Shown: positions 1 to 8,967 of the stretch, in pieces
How positions within the stretch are numbered: position 1 is the stretch's first letter
How the letters are laid out: every line of letters begins with the position of its first letter
Assembly: GCF_000307775.2 (NCBI RefSeq)
Contig: NZ_KK020676.1
Span: forward strand, 2,645,950 to 2,709,949
Direction of reading: 5' to 3'
DNA from: Stutzerimonas stutzeri KOS6
GTDB lineage: Bacteria > Pseudomonadota > Gammaproteobacteria > Pseudomonadales > Pseudomonadaceae
Length of the DNA: 64,000 bases
Notes under the pieces: generated by a model
What the model saw: the letters and a program-made list of their open reading frames with translations, nothing else
Databases searched by the model: none
What the model was told of the DNA's origin: nothing
Made by a program: the position numbers and the translations under genes

Positions 1-78
1 TCGCAGCTCATCGACCAGGCCCTGATGGGCAAGAGCGGCCCGCCGCCGGTGATCGCCTGGTCATCCGATCGCCGCTAG
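1..78 (+). CDS. C-terminal fragment of an unidentified protein
   Basis: The frame is open from the window edge and gives 25 residues ending in IAWSSDRR before a TAG stop. The gene starts outside the window, so its family cannot be named. It is on the same strand as the glycan-synthesis genes that follow and ends 106 bases before the first of them, so it may be the preceding member of that cluster. That is position-based inference only. Confidence 0.5.
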   Translation, partial: SQLIDQALMGKSGPPPVIAWSSDRR

Positions 79-184
79 GGGCTGCCGACGTTTCATTCAC
101 GGCCGCGCCGAAACATAGACCCCCGGTGCCACCGGCCTTCGCCGGCAATGCATCTTCCTTTCAATCCATCAAGCGAGGCAGACC

Positions 185-1222
185 ATGGAACGGCTGGCAC
201 ATGTCGACGCGCTACGTGGCAGCGCGGCAGTACTTTTGCTCGTCCAGACCCTGCTGGTGCCGCTGGCCGGCGACGGCCCGCCAACCGACTACGGCCTCGA
301 TCTCTGGCTGCTGGCGATACTCTGGTTCCTGCTCGGCTGCGGCTTCGTGGTGCCGGCCAGCCTGCATGCCAGCACGGACGGCGGGCGCGGTTTCATCGTT
401 CGACGCCTGCTGCGCCTGGTGCCAACCTATTTGCTGGCCGCCGTGCTGACGCTGATGCTGCTGCCAGACGCGCCGGCGTGGCTGCCGGGTGTGCAGGCAC
501 CCACCGCGGCAATCCCGTTCGAAGTGGCCGGTGCGTATGGCGCGATGCCGCCGATCCTGATGTTCTACGGCCTTTGCCTATTGCTGCACCAGCTCGGCCT
601 GTTGCAGAGCGTCAGCCTCCGGACCGGCTGTGCCCTGCTACTGCTGGCCGGGGCACTGCTGCTGGCAATGGCCCGGCAACTGCTGAACGAAGCATTGCCG
701 GTCACGCTGCCGCTGGTGTTGTCGCTGATGTTCTTCGCCTCGCTGTGGCACGAGGCACAGCATGAGCAGAGCAGCTATGCGCGGCGCCGGGCACGGGAGT
801 ACGCACGCTATACGCTGCGCGCGTATGGGCTGGTGTTGCCGGTCATCTTCATCGTCGGCTGGTCGCGCGGCGAAGCGTCCTGGCTACGCGACCTGCTCAC
901 CTATGCCGTGGCGCTCGCCGCCTTCGTGCTGCTCACCGGCCGCCTGCCATTGCGCACGCCGTTGCTGCTCTGGCTGGGCAATCTCGGCTATGGCCTCTAT
1001 CTGCTGCTGCCGGCGATGCGACAGCTGGCAAACATGCTGATGCAGAGTATCGCCCTCAGCGCTGCAGCCGCCGATCTGACTGGCGCGGCACTTGGCCTGG
1101 TACTGGCGCTGGGCGCCGCCATGCTCTGCCGGTTGCTGCTCGAACAACCACTGGCGCACGCCGGCAAGCGCCTGACCGGGCAATGCGGCCTGTTGCCGCT
1201 GGCACGCCTGCACTCCCGCTGA
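185..1222 (+). CDS. acyltransferase-3-like multi-pass membrane protein
   Basis: A 345-residue, very hydrophobic protein with about ten predicted membrane helices. Residues 8-12 (DALRG) resemble the first helix of the acyltransferase-3 (OafA/OatA/NodX) family, which moves acetyl or other acyl groups from the cytoplasm onto surface polysaccharides. The family's catalytic His, about ten residues after the RG pair, is not where expected: the segment reads LLLVQTLL. It may therefore be a degenerate or unusual member. A GAGG Shine-Dalgarno lies 8 bases before the ATG. The next gene is a GT4 glycosyltransferase on the same strand, so a role in decorating or handling a glycan is likely. The membrane nature is clear; enzymatic activity is uncertain. 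Confidence 0.6.
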   Translation: MERLAHVDALRGSAAVLLLVQTLLVPLAGDGPPTDYGLDLWLLAILWFLLGCGFVVPASLHASTDGGRGFIVRRLLRLVPTYLLAAVLTLMLLPDAPAWLPGVQAPTAAIPFEVAGAYGAMPPILMFYGLCLLLHQLGLLQSVSLRTGCALLLLAGALLLAMARQLLNEALPVTLPLVLSLMFFASLWHEAQHEQSSYARRRAREYARYTLRAYGLVLPVIFIVGWSRGEASWLRDLLTYAVALAAFVLLTGRLPLRTPLLLWLGNLGYGLYLLLPAMRQLANMLMQSIALSAAAADLTGAALGLVLALGAAMLCRLLLEQPLAHAGKRLTGQCGLLPLARLHSR

Positions 1223-1286
1223 ATACACCGCCTGCGCCTGCAAGGCGTCCTCCGTCGCTCCTCTTTTCGATCAAGGAAGTCATTTC

Positions 1287-2492
1287 ATGAAAGTTGCCAT
1301 CGTTCACGACTGGTTGGTGACGTACGCCGGTGCCGAGCGCGTGCTCGCCGGGCTCTGCGCCGTCTGGCCGGACGCCGATCTGTTCGCCGTCATCGATTTC
1401 CTTTCCGATGAAGACCGCGCCCACCTCGGCGGCAAGCGCGCCATCACGACCTTCATCCAGCAATTGCCCAAGGCACGCACGCACTATCAGAAGTACCTTC
1501 CGCTCATGCCACTGGCCATCGAACAACTGGACATGTCCTCCTATGACCTGATCATTTCCAGCAGCCATGCCGTGGCCAAGGGCGTTCTGACCGGTCCCAA
1601 CCAGCTGCATATCAGCTACGTACATTCGCCCATCCGCTACGCCTGGGACCTGCAGCACCAATACCTGCACGAAGCCAGCCTGGAGCGCGGCATCAAGGCC
1701 AAACTGGCGCGCATGCTGCTGCATTACATGCGCTTGTGGGACCAGCGCACGGCCAGCGGCGTCGACGAGTTCATCGCCAACTCGTTCTTCATCGGGCGAC
1801 GTATCAACAAGAGCTACCGGCGCCAGTCCACGGTGATCTACCCGCCGGTCGATACACGCCAGTTCACCCTGCACGAGCCCAAGGAAGACTTCTATCTGAC
1901 AGCCTCGCGCATGGTGCCGTACAAAAAGATTCCGCTGATCATCGAGGCGTTCTCGGCAATGCCGGACAAGCGCCTGATCGTGATCGGCACCGGTCCTGAG
2001 ATGGACAGGGCGCGCGAAGCAGCCGGCCCCAATGTCAGCCTGCTCGGCTACCAAAGCTTCGCCGTGCTGCTGCAGCACATGCAGCGCGCCAGAGCCTTCG
2101 TGTTCGCCGCCGAGGAAGACTTCGGCATCGCGCCGATCGAGGCCCAGGCGTGCGGCACGCCAGTGGTCGCCTACGGTCGCGGTGGCGTACTGGAAACCGT
2201 ACGCGGGCTCGATCAACCTGATCCGACGGGCGTGTTCTATCCGCAACAGACCACCGACTCGATCATCGCCGCCATCGCCGAATTCGAAACCCACCGCTCC
2301 CGCATCAGCGCCGCGAATTGCCGGCGCAACGCCGAACGCTTTTCCAGCGAGCGCTTCGAGCAACAAATCAGTGCCTTCGTCGAAGCGCGGCTCAGGGAAG
2401 CGAGGCTCTGCGATGGCCAGGACTTCGCGCCCGCGCAGGTCCCCAGCACGCCGATCTACCCGGCCACAGTGGTTCCGATCAAGCAAGCCTGA
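1287..2492 (+). CDS. GT4-family glycosyltransferase
   Basis: A 401-residue GT-B fold protein. The N-terminus (MKVAIVHDWL, then TYAGAERVL) is the usual start of GT4 mannosyl- or related transferases of the WbaZ type. The C-terminal half carries the nucleotide-sugar site: AEEDFGIAPIEAQACGTPVVAYGRGG at about residues 275-300, with the E-x7-E pattern of retaining GT4 enzymes. It should add one sugar from an activated donor to a lipid-linked or exported glycan at the inner face of the inner membrane. An AAGGAAG ribosome site precedes the ATG. It lies between an acyltransferase-like gene and small unknown genes in a glycan cluster. The sugar and acceptor cannot be told from sequence. Confidence 0.88.
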   Translation: MKVAIVHDWLVTYAGAERVLAGLCAVWPDADLFAVIDFLSDEDRAHLGGKRAITTFIQQLPKARTHYQKYLPLMPLAIEQLDMSSYDLIISSSHAVAKGVLTGPNQLHISYVHSPIRYAWDLQHQYLHEASLERGIKAKLARMLLHYMRLWDQRTASGVDEFIANSFFIGRRINKSYRRQSTVIYPPVDTRQFTLHEPKEDFYLTASRMVPYKKIPLIIEAFSAMPDKRLIVIGTGPEMDRAREAAGPNVSLLGYQSFAVLLQHMQRARAFVFAAEEDFGIAPIEAQACGTPVVAYGRGGVLETVRGLDQPDPTGVFYPQQTTDSIIAAIAEFETHRSRISAANCRRNAERFSSERFEQQISAFVEARLREARLCDGQDFAPAQVPSTPIYPATVVPIKQA

Positions 2493-2525
2493 GACACACC
2501 CATAACATTTTACGAGGTTTCAAGG

Positions 2526-2867
2526 ATGAACACAGTAAAGCAATGGTTGAGGGCCACCTGCGCCCTCGGCTTCGCCCTTGTACTGACGAGCGAATCGAGC
2601 AGCGCTGCGGTGCTGGCCGAAGCGCTACCTGCCGAGTCGACACAGCCGCAGTCGTCGAGCCCTCACGCCGCCGGGTGCGATCCGTCCAGCGCACCCAGCA
2701 TGATCGCCTACAGCTCATCACCGACCGATGGCACAGCGCCCTGCAGCAAGGCCGCCAGCGACCACCGCATCAGCCTGCTGCCGGGCGCACAGGGTCGTCG
2801 TTTCGCCGAACCAGCCTCGGACTCGCCCCCATACCGGCCAGCCAGCAACAGGCGCTATTCATTCTGA
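2526..2867 (+). CDS. small secreted protein of unknown function
   Basis: A 113-residue protein beginning 33 bases after the GT4 gene with an AAGG ribosome site. Residues 1-28 look like a Sec signal peptide (basic start, then a hydrophobic stretch ending in SSSAA). The rest is rich in Ser, Pro and Ala, with two Cys after the signal, and has no domain I recognise. Codon third positions are GC-rich like the neighbours, which supports a real gene, although another long open frame overlaps it. Its place inside the glycan cluster suggests a periplasmic or surface accessory protein. The function is unknown. Confidence 0.5.
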   Translation: MNTVKQWLRATCALGFALVLTSESSSAAVLAEALPAESTQPQSSSPHAAGCDPSSAPSMIAYSSSPTDGTAPCSKAASDHRISLLPGAQGRRFAEPASDSPPYRPASNRRYSF

Positions 2868-2906
2868 TACAGGGGCCCGCAGCGCCCGTTCCTTCAGGAG
2901 CTACAC

Positions 2907-3116
2907 ATGAGCACAGAAACAACATCCAGAACGCCACTGGTTCTGGCGGACGGCTATTCCTACACGGAACTCATACCCGTCCGGGACGCCAGCGGCGCGC
3001 CAGACGAGGGCGGTTTCATCCGAATATTTCACGCGCTGTTCAGTCCCGACGAGGAACAGGCCATACCCGAGCCATGTGCCTGCGACACTTCTCTGACCGC
3101 TTCCGAACAAGGCTGA
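2907..3116 (+). CDS. small acidic protein of unknown function
   Basis: A 69-residue acidic protein (net negative, no signal peptide or membrane segment). The start has a clear AGGAG ribosome site 8 bases upstream, and the stop is 10 bases before the next glycosyltransferase gene, so the two are probably cotranslated. The middle (SYTELIPVRDASGAPDEGGFIRIFHALF) is compact and could fold. No family recognised. A role tied to the GT2 neighbour is a guess from spacing. Confidence 0.5.
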   Translation: MSTETTSRTPLVLADGYSYTELIPVRDASGAPDEGGFIRIFHALFSPDEEQAIPEPCACDTSLTASEQG

Positions 3117-3126
3117 GGATGACGCC

Positions 3127-4194
3127 ATGACGAGTCCAGCACGGATCGAATCCCGCAGCCCGGATGTGATGCCAGCCGAGCTGTTCCTTGACTCCCCCAT
3201 GAAGCAGACCACCATCGTGACGGTGACCTACGGAAACCGCATGGTCTACCTGCGCCGCCTGATCGAGCAGGCCTTCTGCTTCGAGCAGATCACTCGTGTA
3301 CTGGTGATCAGCAATGCCTCCAGTGCGCCGCTCGAGCAACTGTCCAGTCGCTGGCCCGGTCAGGTGCGGATCATCCACCTTGAGCACAACACCGGTTCGG
3401 CCAACGGTTACGCGGTCGGGCTGGACGCGGCAATCGGCGAAGGCGCGCAGTACATCTGGATGATGGACGACGACAATGCTCCAACCGCCGCCGCGGTGCG
3501 GCTGCTGCACGAGGAGCTGGCCCAGCTCGGTCACGAGGTCGGTCTGGATCGCGCCGCCGTGCTGGGCTTCCGCGCCAGTCAGCAGGAAGATATCGCGCGT
3601 GGCGTACCGAGCCGCTTCGCCATCCAGCCGCGCTCCAGCTACTTCGGCTTTCACGTGGCGCACCTGCCATACAAGGTCTGGCGTCGTCTGCCATGGGGGC
3701 GGCCGAAAGGCACTCCTCCGCGCACGCTCGACCTGCCGTTCGCACCGTACGGCGGCATGCTTGCCCACCGCAGCCTGTATCAGTCCATCGGCGTGCCCTT
3801 GCGTGAACTGGTGCTCTACGCCGATGACACCGAATACACCCGGCGCATCACCTCGAACGGTGGCCGACTGCGCCTGGTAACCAATGCACTGATAGACGAA
3901 CTGGAGCTGTCCTGGAACATCAAGGCCCATACCCGCAACATCTACGAAACTTTCCTGCTGGGTGATTCGGACTTCCGCGCGTACTACACCGCACGCAATC
4001 AGGCGTGGTTCGACACCTACGTCTGGGCGGCCACGCCCTGGCTGTACCGGTTGAACCGGCGGATCTTCCTCGGGCTGCTACGGCATATCGCCAAGCGGCG
4101 GGGTGCGCCGCAACGGCTGCAGCTGATCGAGCAGGCCATCCGCGACGGCGAAAGCCGCACGCTGGGAATGAGCCCGGCTTTTCCGCTGCGCTAA
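3127..4194 (+). CDS. GT2-family glycosyltransferase
   Basis: A 355-residue GT-A fold protein. The family's usual opening strand begins at residue 25 (MKQTTIVTVTYGNR), so an internal ATG at 3199 is a possible alternative start; the first ATG has a GAGG site and is kept. A DDDN acid cluster around residue 117 (WMMDDDNAP) binds metal and the nucleotide sugar. The later segment YADDTEYTRRI resembles rhamnosyl- and galactofuranosyl-transferases of the GlfT2/WbbL type. It lacks membrane helices and should act at the inner membrane on lipid-linked glycan. It is tightly linked to the small gene upstream and the acyltransferase gene downstream. Confidence 0.87.
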   Translation: MTSPARIESRSPDVMPAELFLDSPMKQTTIVTVTYGNRMVYLRRLIEQAFCFEQITRVLVISNASSAPLEQLSSRWPGQVRIIHLEHNTGSANGYAVGLDAAIGEGAQYIWMMDDDNAPTAAAVRLLHEELAQLGHEVGLDRAAVLGFRASQQEDIARGVPSRFAIQPRSSYFGFHVAHLPYKVWRRLPWGRPKGTPPRTLDLPFAPYGGMLAHRSLYQSIGVPLRELVLYADDTEYTRRITSNGGRLRLVTNALIDELELSWNIKAHTRNIYETFLLGDSDFRAYYTARNQAWFDTYVWAATPWLYRLNRRIFLGLLRHIAKRRGAPQRLQLIEQAIRDGESRTLGMSPAFPLR

Positions 4195-4213
4195 CTGCTC
4201 CAAGGAGGTTTCA

Positions 4214-5284
4214 ATGCACGCGCCATCGACCGCGCCACGGGACAACAACTTCGATTTCCTGCGCTTTTTCGCGGCCGCGCTGGTGGTGTTCGGCCATAGC
4301 TACGGGCTGTCCGGCCAGGCGGAGCGGGAGCCCCTGCGCCTGTTCAGCGGCAGCTACGATTCGGCAGATATTGCCGTGCACGTGTTCTTCGTAATGAGCG
4401 GCTTCCTGATCGCGGCCTCCTGGCTGAACAGCCGCAGCGTGCTGGACTTCGCCGCCAAGCGGGCCTTGCGCATCTTCCCCGCGCTCATCGTCTCGGTGCT
4501 ATTGGTGGTGCTGCTGGTCGGTCCCCTGGCGACCACACTGCCGCTGGGCGACTACTTCGCCGCGCCGGGCATCCTCGCCTACCTGGCCAACGCCGCGCTG
4601 ATCACCGAATTCCATCTGCCAGGCGTCTTCGTCTCCAATCCGTTTGCCCATACCGTCAACGGTTCCTTGTGGACACTGCCTTACGAAGTGCTGATGTATG
4701 CCACGGTGCTGACGCTGGGCCTGCTCAAGGTGCTCGGCCGCAGCACGGCGTTGATCGGCCTCGTCCTGCTGATGGGCATACATTTTCAGTTGATGCCGCT
4801 GCTTGAAATACCGAGCGATCTGCTGCGCAAGATCTCGCGGCTGGGGATGTTCTTCTATGCAGGAATGGCCCTGTACCTGTACCGGCAGAGCGTGCACTGG
4901 AACTGGATGCTGGCTGCTCTGCTGGTCGGCGCCAATCTGCTCAGTGCCCGGAGCGACTACTGGGAACTGGTGCACGTACTGACCCTGCCCTACCTGACGC
5001 TGTACCTCGCACAACTGCCGATCCCTCGGCTGGCGCGATTCGGCAGGGCCGGTGATTTCTCCTACGGCCTGTATATCTACAGCTTCCCGATCCAGCAGCT
5101 GATCATGCACTGGACCGACGGCCAGCTGCCGCTGGTTCCATTCATGCTGCTGGGCTTCATCGCCAGCCTGGCTGCCGCCGTGCTGTCCTGGCATCTGGTC
5201 GAGTCGCCCGCGCTGGCGCTCAAGCGGTACCTGCCGCGAAGCCGCCCACCGGGAGCCTCGGCCGCGGCCATGGCGAACCGCTGA
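4214..5284 (+). CDS. acyltransferase-3 family membrane O-acyltransferase
   Basis: A 356-residue polytopic protein of the OafA/OatA family. The first helix reads FDFLRFFAAALVVFGHSYGL, with the Arg and His expected for catalysis, and HVFFVMSGFLI follows as in the family. It probably acetylates a sugar of the polysaccharide made by the neighbouring glycosyltransferases. A strong AAGGAGG ribosome site precedes the ATG, 20 bases after the GT2 gene. It is the last gene of the cluster; rimO has its own promoter downstream. Unlike the acyltransferase-like gene at the start of the cluster, this copy keeps the catalytic His. Confidence 0.85.
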   Translation: MHAPSTAPRDNNFDFLRFFAAALVVFGHSYGLSGQAEREPLRLFSGSYDSADIAVHVFFVMSGFLIAASWLNSRSVLDFAAKRALRIFPALIVSVLLVVLLVGPLATTLPLGDYFAAPGILAYLANAALITEFHLPGVFVSNPFAHTVNGSLWTLPYEVLMYATVLTLGLLKVLGRSTALIGLVLLMGIHFQLMPLLEIPSDLLRKISRLGMFFYAGMALYLYRQSVHWNWMLAALLVGANLLSARSDYWELVHVLTLPYLTLYLAQLPIPRLARFGRAGDFSYGLYIYSFPIQQLIMHWTDGQLPLVPFMLLGFIASLAAAVLSWHLVESPALALKRYLPRSRPPGASAAAMANR

Positions 5285-5310
5285 GCGGATGTACTGTGGC
5301 ACAGTCGGCA

Positions 5311-5339
5311 TGGCTAAAAAATGCTCAGCTCTGTATACT
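5311..5339 (+). promoter_or_regulatory. candidate sigma-70 promoter for rimO
   Basis: A good -10 hexamer TATACT (5334-5339) lies 17 bases after a weak -35 (TGGCTA, 3 of 6 matches), 41 bases before the rimO start. It separates rimO from the glycan genes. The call is pattern-based only. Confidence 0.4.
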
Positions 5340-5380
5340 CGCGCGCCTTTTTAATGCGCGGTTTTCGAGGTTCAAAGTCG

Positions 5381-6703
5381 ATGAGCAAAACGCCAACAGT
5401 CGGGTTCGTCAGCCTGGGTTGCCCCAAGGCAACGGTCGACTCTGAACGCATCCTTACCCAGCTGCGCATGGAGGGCTACCAGATCGTGCCGTCCTATGAG
5501 GATGCCGATGTGGTGGTGGTCAACACCTGCGGCTTCATCGACAGCGCCAAGGCCGAGTCGCTGGACGCCATCGGTGAGGCGATCGCCGAGAACGGCAAGG
5601 TGATCGTCACCGGCTGCATGGGCGTGGACGAGAACAACATCCGCGGCGTGCACCCCAGCGTGCTGGCGGTCACCGGCCCACAGCAGTACGAGCAGGTGGT
5701 CAACGCAGTGCATGAAGTGGTGCCGCCGAACATCGAGCACGACCCCTTCGTCGACCTGGTGCCACCGCAGGGCATCAAGCTCACCCCGCGCCACTACGCG
5801 TACCTGAAGATTTCCGAAGGCTGCAACCACAGCTGCAGCTTCTGCATCATTCCGTCCATGCGCGGCAAGCTGGTCAGTCGTCCGGTCGGCGATGTGCTCA
5901 GCGAAGCCGAGCGCCTGGTCAAGGCCGGCGTCAAGGAAGTCCTGGTGATCAGCCAGGACACCAGCGCCTATGGCGTCGACCTCAAGTACAAGCTGGATTT
6001 CTGGAACGGCCAGCCGGTCAAGACGCGCATGCTCGAGCTGTGCGAGGAGCTGGGCAGGATGGGCGTCTGGGTGCGCCTGCACTACGTCTACCCCTACCCC
6101 AACGTCGACGACGTGATCCCGCTGATGGCCGCCGGCAAGATCCTGCCGTACCTGGACATCCCCTTCCAGCACGCCAGCCCGAAGGTGCTCAAGGCCATGA
6201 AGCGCCCGGCCTTCGAAGACAAGACCCTCGCGCGCATCAGGAAGTGGCGCGAGATCTGCCCCGAGCTGACCATTCGCTCGACCTTCATCGTCGGCTTCCC
6301 CGGCGAGACCGAAGAGGACTTCCAGTACCTGCTCGACTGGCTGACCGAAGCCCAGCTCGACCGCGTCGGCTGCTTCCAGTACTCACCGGTGGACGGCGCA
6401 CCGGCCGAGGTGATGGGCCTGGAGCCGGTGCCTGACGAGATCAAGCAGGATCGCTGGGACCGCTTCATGGCGCACCAGCAGGCCATCAGCGCCGCGCGAT
6501 TGCAGCTTAAGGTCGGTCGCGAGATGGAAGTGCTCATCGACGAAGTGGACGAAGACGGCGCCATCGGCCGCTCCTGGGCCGATGCCCCGGAGATCGACGG
6601 CATGGTTTACATCGACAGCGAACAGCCGCTGCAGCCGGGCGACAAGGTCCGCGTGCGCGTCACCCACGCCGACGAGTACGACCTCTGGGCCGAAGTGATC
6701 TGA
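5381..6703 (+). CDS. rimO: ribosomal protein uS12 methylthiotransferase RimO
   Basis: A 440-residue radical-SAM enzyme that methylthiolates the conserved Asp of ribosomal protein S12. Domains in order: an N-terminal UPF0004 domain with cluster cysteines C14, C50 and C79; the radical SAM core with CNHSCSFC (C148, C152, C155); and a C-terminal TRAM domain (from about residue 375) that binds the substrate. An upstream in-frame ATG at 5321 exists but falls before the promoter -10 and would add 20 residues foreign to the family, so the ATG at 5381 is chosen. Length and motifs are complete. A strong terminator follows. Confidence 0.97.
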   Translation: MSKTPTVGFVSLGCPKATVDSERILTQLRMEGYQIVPSYEDADVVVVNTCGFIDSAKAESLDAIGEAIAENGKVIVTGCMGVDENNIRGVHPSVLAVTGPQQYEQVVNAVHEVVPPNIEHDPFVDLVPPQGIKLTPRHYAYLKISEGCNHSCSFCIIPSMRGKLVSRPVGDVLSEAERLVKAGVKEVLVISQDTSAYGVDLKYKLDFWNGQPVKTRMLELCEELGRMGVWVRLHYVYPYPNVDDVIPLMAAGKILPYLDIPFQHASPKVLKAMKRPAFEDKTLARIRKWREICPELTIRSTFIVGFPGETEEDFQYLLDWLTEAQLDRVGCFQYSPVDGAPAEVMGLEPVPDEIKQDRWDRFMAHQQAISAARLQLKVGREMEVLIDEVDEDGAIGRSWADAPEIDGMVYIDSEQPLQPGDKVRVRVTHADEYDLWAEVI

Positions 6704-6722
6704 GCCCTGTCGCAACACGAAG

Positions 6723-6752
6723 ACGCCCCGCACCCGCGGGGCGTTCTCGTTT
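6723..6752 (+). terminator. rho-independent terminator after rimO
   Basis: A 9-bp perfect stem, ACGCCCCGC (6723-6731) with GCGGGGCGT (6736-6744), a 4-base loop and then TCTCGTTT. It lies 20 bases after the rimO stop. Confidence 0.85.
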
Positions 6753-6941
6753 CAGCGCCATGAGGTTCTTCAGCCGACGTTTGCGGCACCGTAGTCGCTG
6801 GCCATGCAGTGCGGCAACGATGTGACTGCGGATGCGATCGGCGCCCCATCTGCGACCGAATTTCCGGCGCGTTTCCCGCGCCGAGTGCGCTGGTTATGAT
6901 CACATCTGCGCGCAGCCGCGCCAGCCCACCTATTCGCAGAG

Positions 6942-8159
6942 ATGAAAGCCATGTCCTCCGACCCTCGCTTCAGCGCCATGCCCGACGTCAACGGATACTT
7001 CGGCCCCTATGGCGGCCAGCTGGTGCCGCCGCACCTCAAGCAGGCCATGGACGAGATCAATCTCGCCTACGAGGAAATCCGCCAGCGCGAAGACTTCCGG
7101 CAGGAGCTGGCGTCGCTGTTCGCCGACTATGTGGGGCGGCCAAGCCCGATCTTCCATGCGCGGCGTCTGTCCGAGCAGCTCGGCGGTGCGCAGATTCATC
7201 TGAAGCGCGAAGACCTGAACCACACCGGCGCGCACAAGATCAATCACTGCCTGGGCGAGGCGTTGCTGGCCAAGTTCATGGGCAAGAAGAAGGTGATCGC
7301 CGAAACCGGTGCCGGGCAGCACGGTGTCGCCCTGGCTACCGCCTGCGCGCTGGTGGGTATTCCCTGCGAGATTCACATGGGCCAGGTGGACATCGAGAAG
7401 GAGCATCCCAACGTCACCAAGATGAAGATCCTCGGCTGCAAGCTGGTAGCGGTCACCCGCGGCGCCGCAACGCTCAAGGAAGCGGTGGATAGCGCCTTCG
7501 AGGAATACCTGGAGGACCCGCACAACTACATCTACGCGATCGGCTCGGTGGTCGGCCCGCATCCGTTCCCGAAAATGGTCCGCGATTTCCAGTCGATCAT
7601 CGGTAACGAGGCCCGTGAGCAATTTCTCTCCAAGCACGGTCGCCTGCCCGATCATGTGGTCGCCTGCGTCGGCGGCGGCTCCAATGCCATGGGCATGTTC
7701 ACCGCCTTTCTGGAGGATGCCGCGGTCGAGCTCGTCGGTATCGAGCCGGCGGGCGAAAGCCTGGACAAGCCAGGCCGCCACTCGGCCACGCTGTCCAAGG
7801 GCAAACCCGGCGAGTTGCACGGCATGGCCTGCTATGTGCTGGAGGATGCCGAGGGCAACCCGTCCGCGGTGCACTCCATCGCCTCCGGCCTGGATTACCC
7901 CGGTGTCGGTCCGCAGCACAGTTATCTCAAGGACATCGGCCGGGTGAACTACCAGACTGCGACCGACCAGGAATGCCTCGACGCCTTCATGACCCTGTCG
8001 CGCGTGGAAGGCATCATCCCGGCGCTGGAAAGCGCGCATGCCGTGGCCTGAGCGATCCGCACGGCGCCGATGCTGGGCAAGGACAGGCATATCCTCGTCA
8101 ACCTTTCCGGCCGCGGCGACAAGGACGCCGACTACGTGGCCAACCTGCTCGGCCTGTAA
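6942..8159 (+). pseudogene. tryptophan synthase beta-chain (TrpB) family gene with in-frame TGA
   Basis: The open frame gives 369 residues of a PLP-dependent TrpB-type protein: lysine motif GAHKINHC (K99), phosphate loop GGGSNAMG and the ending [18 protein letters not shown] at 8049-8051 stops it. Translation resumes at once in the same frame for 35 residues ([11 protein letters not shown], then [10 protein letters not shown]) to TAA at 8157-8159, which is the normal TrpB C-terminus. The Ser of LSGRGDKD contacts the PLP ring nitrogen in known TrpB structures, so the truncated product should be inactive. TGG is the likely ancestral codon. The gene is divergent from typical Pseudomonas trpB and has no trpA beside it, so it may be a second copy. 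Start is either 6942 or 6951. A weak promoter (TATGAT at 6895-6900) lies upstream. Confidence 0.85.
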
Positions 8160-8241
8160 CTCCTGTAGCGCCGACCCTGCGCACAACGCGCAGCCGTGGC
8201 GGTAAAATGCGCAGCCGCACGACAACCACCAGGCCCGCTCC

Positions 8242-8949
8242 ATGGATCACAGCGTCTCACCCGTAGGTTTCGTCCGCTCCTGCTTCAAGGAAAAGTTCGC
8301 CATCCCGCGCCAGCCCAGCCTGGCACCTGCCGCGCGGGGCGTGCTCGAGCTGCTGCCGCCGTTCGACAACGGCGAGGCCGTGGCCGGGCTCGAGCAGGTC
8401 AGCCACGTATGGCTGCTGTTCCTCTTCCATCAGACGCTGGAGAACGCTCCACGGCTCAAGGTGCGGCCGCCACGCCTGGGCGGCAATCGGATGGTCGGCG
8501 TGTTCGCCACCCGCGCGACGCACAGGCCGAACGGCATCGGCCAGTCGGTGGTCAGGCTGGACCGGGTCGAGCCTGGTCGGCTGTTCATCTCCGGCATCGA
8601 TCTGCTGGACGGCACGCCGGTGCTGGACATCAAACCCTATGTGCCCTACGCCGATGCGCTGCCGGATGCGCGCAACACCATGGCCGCCGACGCGCCGCGG
8701 CCGATCGAGGTGCAGTGGTCGGAAGCCGGGTTGCTGCAGGCCCGCCGCGAGGCGCAGCGTCTCGGCCAGCCGCTGCTGGAACTCATTGAACAGTGCCTGG
8801 CGCAGGACCCGCGCCCGGCCTACCAGAAACCCGAGCCGGAACGGCGCTACGGCGTCCAGTTCTGGGATGTGGACGTGCGCTGGCACTACCCGACAGCGGG
8901 TGTGATCCGCGTGCTCGAAGTAGCCCCGGCGGCGCCGCATCCGGCGTGA
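8242..8949 (+). CDS. trmO: tRNA (N6-threonylcarbamoyladenosine37-N6)-methyltransferase TrmO
   Basis: A 235-residue protein of the TsaA/YaeB family, which uses S-adenosylmethionine to methylate t6A37 in threonine tRNAs. The N-terminal beta-barrel domain starts with VSPVGFVRSCFKEKFAIPRQP, and family motifs THRPNGIGQSVVRL and DLLDGTPVLDIKPYVPYAD follow. The C-terminal part (from about residue 165) matches the usual TrmO tail that ends in a PxYQ-type segment (PAYQKPEPERRYGVQFWDVDVRW). The ribosome site is weak. The gene sits 82 bases after the broken trpB-family gene and converges on the acylase gene. Confidence 0.93.
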   Translation: MDHSVSPVGFVRSCFKEKFAIPRQPSLAPAARGVLELLPPFDNGEAVAGLEQVSHVWLLFLFHQTLENAPRLKVRPPRLGGNRMVGVFATRATHRPNGIGQSVVRLDRVEPGRLFISGIDLLDGTPVLDIKPYVPYADALPDARNTMAADAPRPIEVQWSEAGLLQARREAQRLGQPLLELIEQCLAQDPRPAYQKPEPERRYGVQFWDVDVRWHYPTAGVIRVLEVAPAAPHPA

Positions 8950-8967
8950 AGCCGGCGCGGCGCACCT

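Noticed and set aside
2318..3130. A 270-residue open frame overlapping the small genes in the glycan cluster
   Set aside because: It starts inside the GT4 gene and has no ribosome site or recognisable domain. The two shorter frames have good starts and one has a signal peptide.
5297..5313. TGGCACAGTCGGCATGG as a sigma-54 promoter before rimO
   Set aside because: The GC doublet is not at the required ten-base distance from GG; a sigma-70 -10 nearby explains the promoter better.
8177..8193. CTGCGCACAACGCGCAG as a terminator for the trpB-family gene
   Set aside because: The stem is only six pairs and no T-tract follows; it may be chance in GC-rich DNA.
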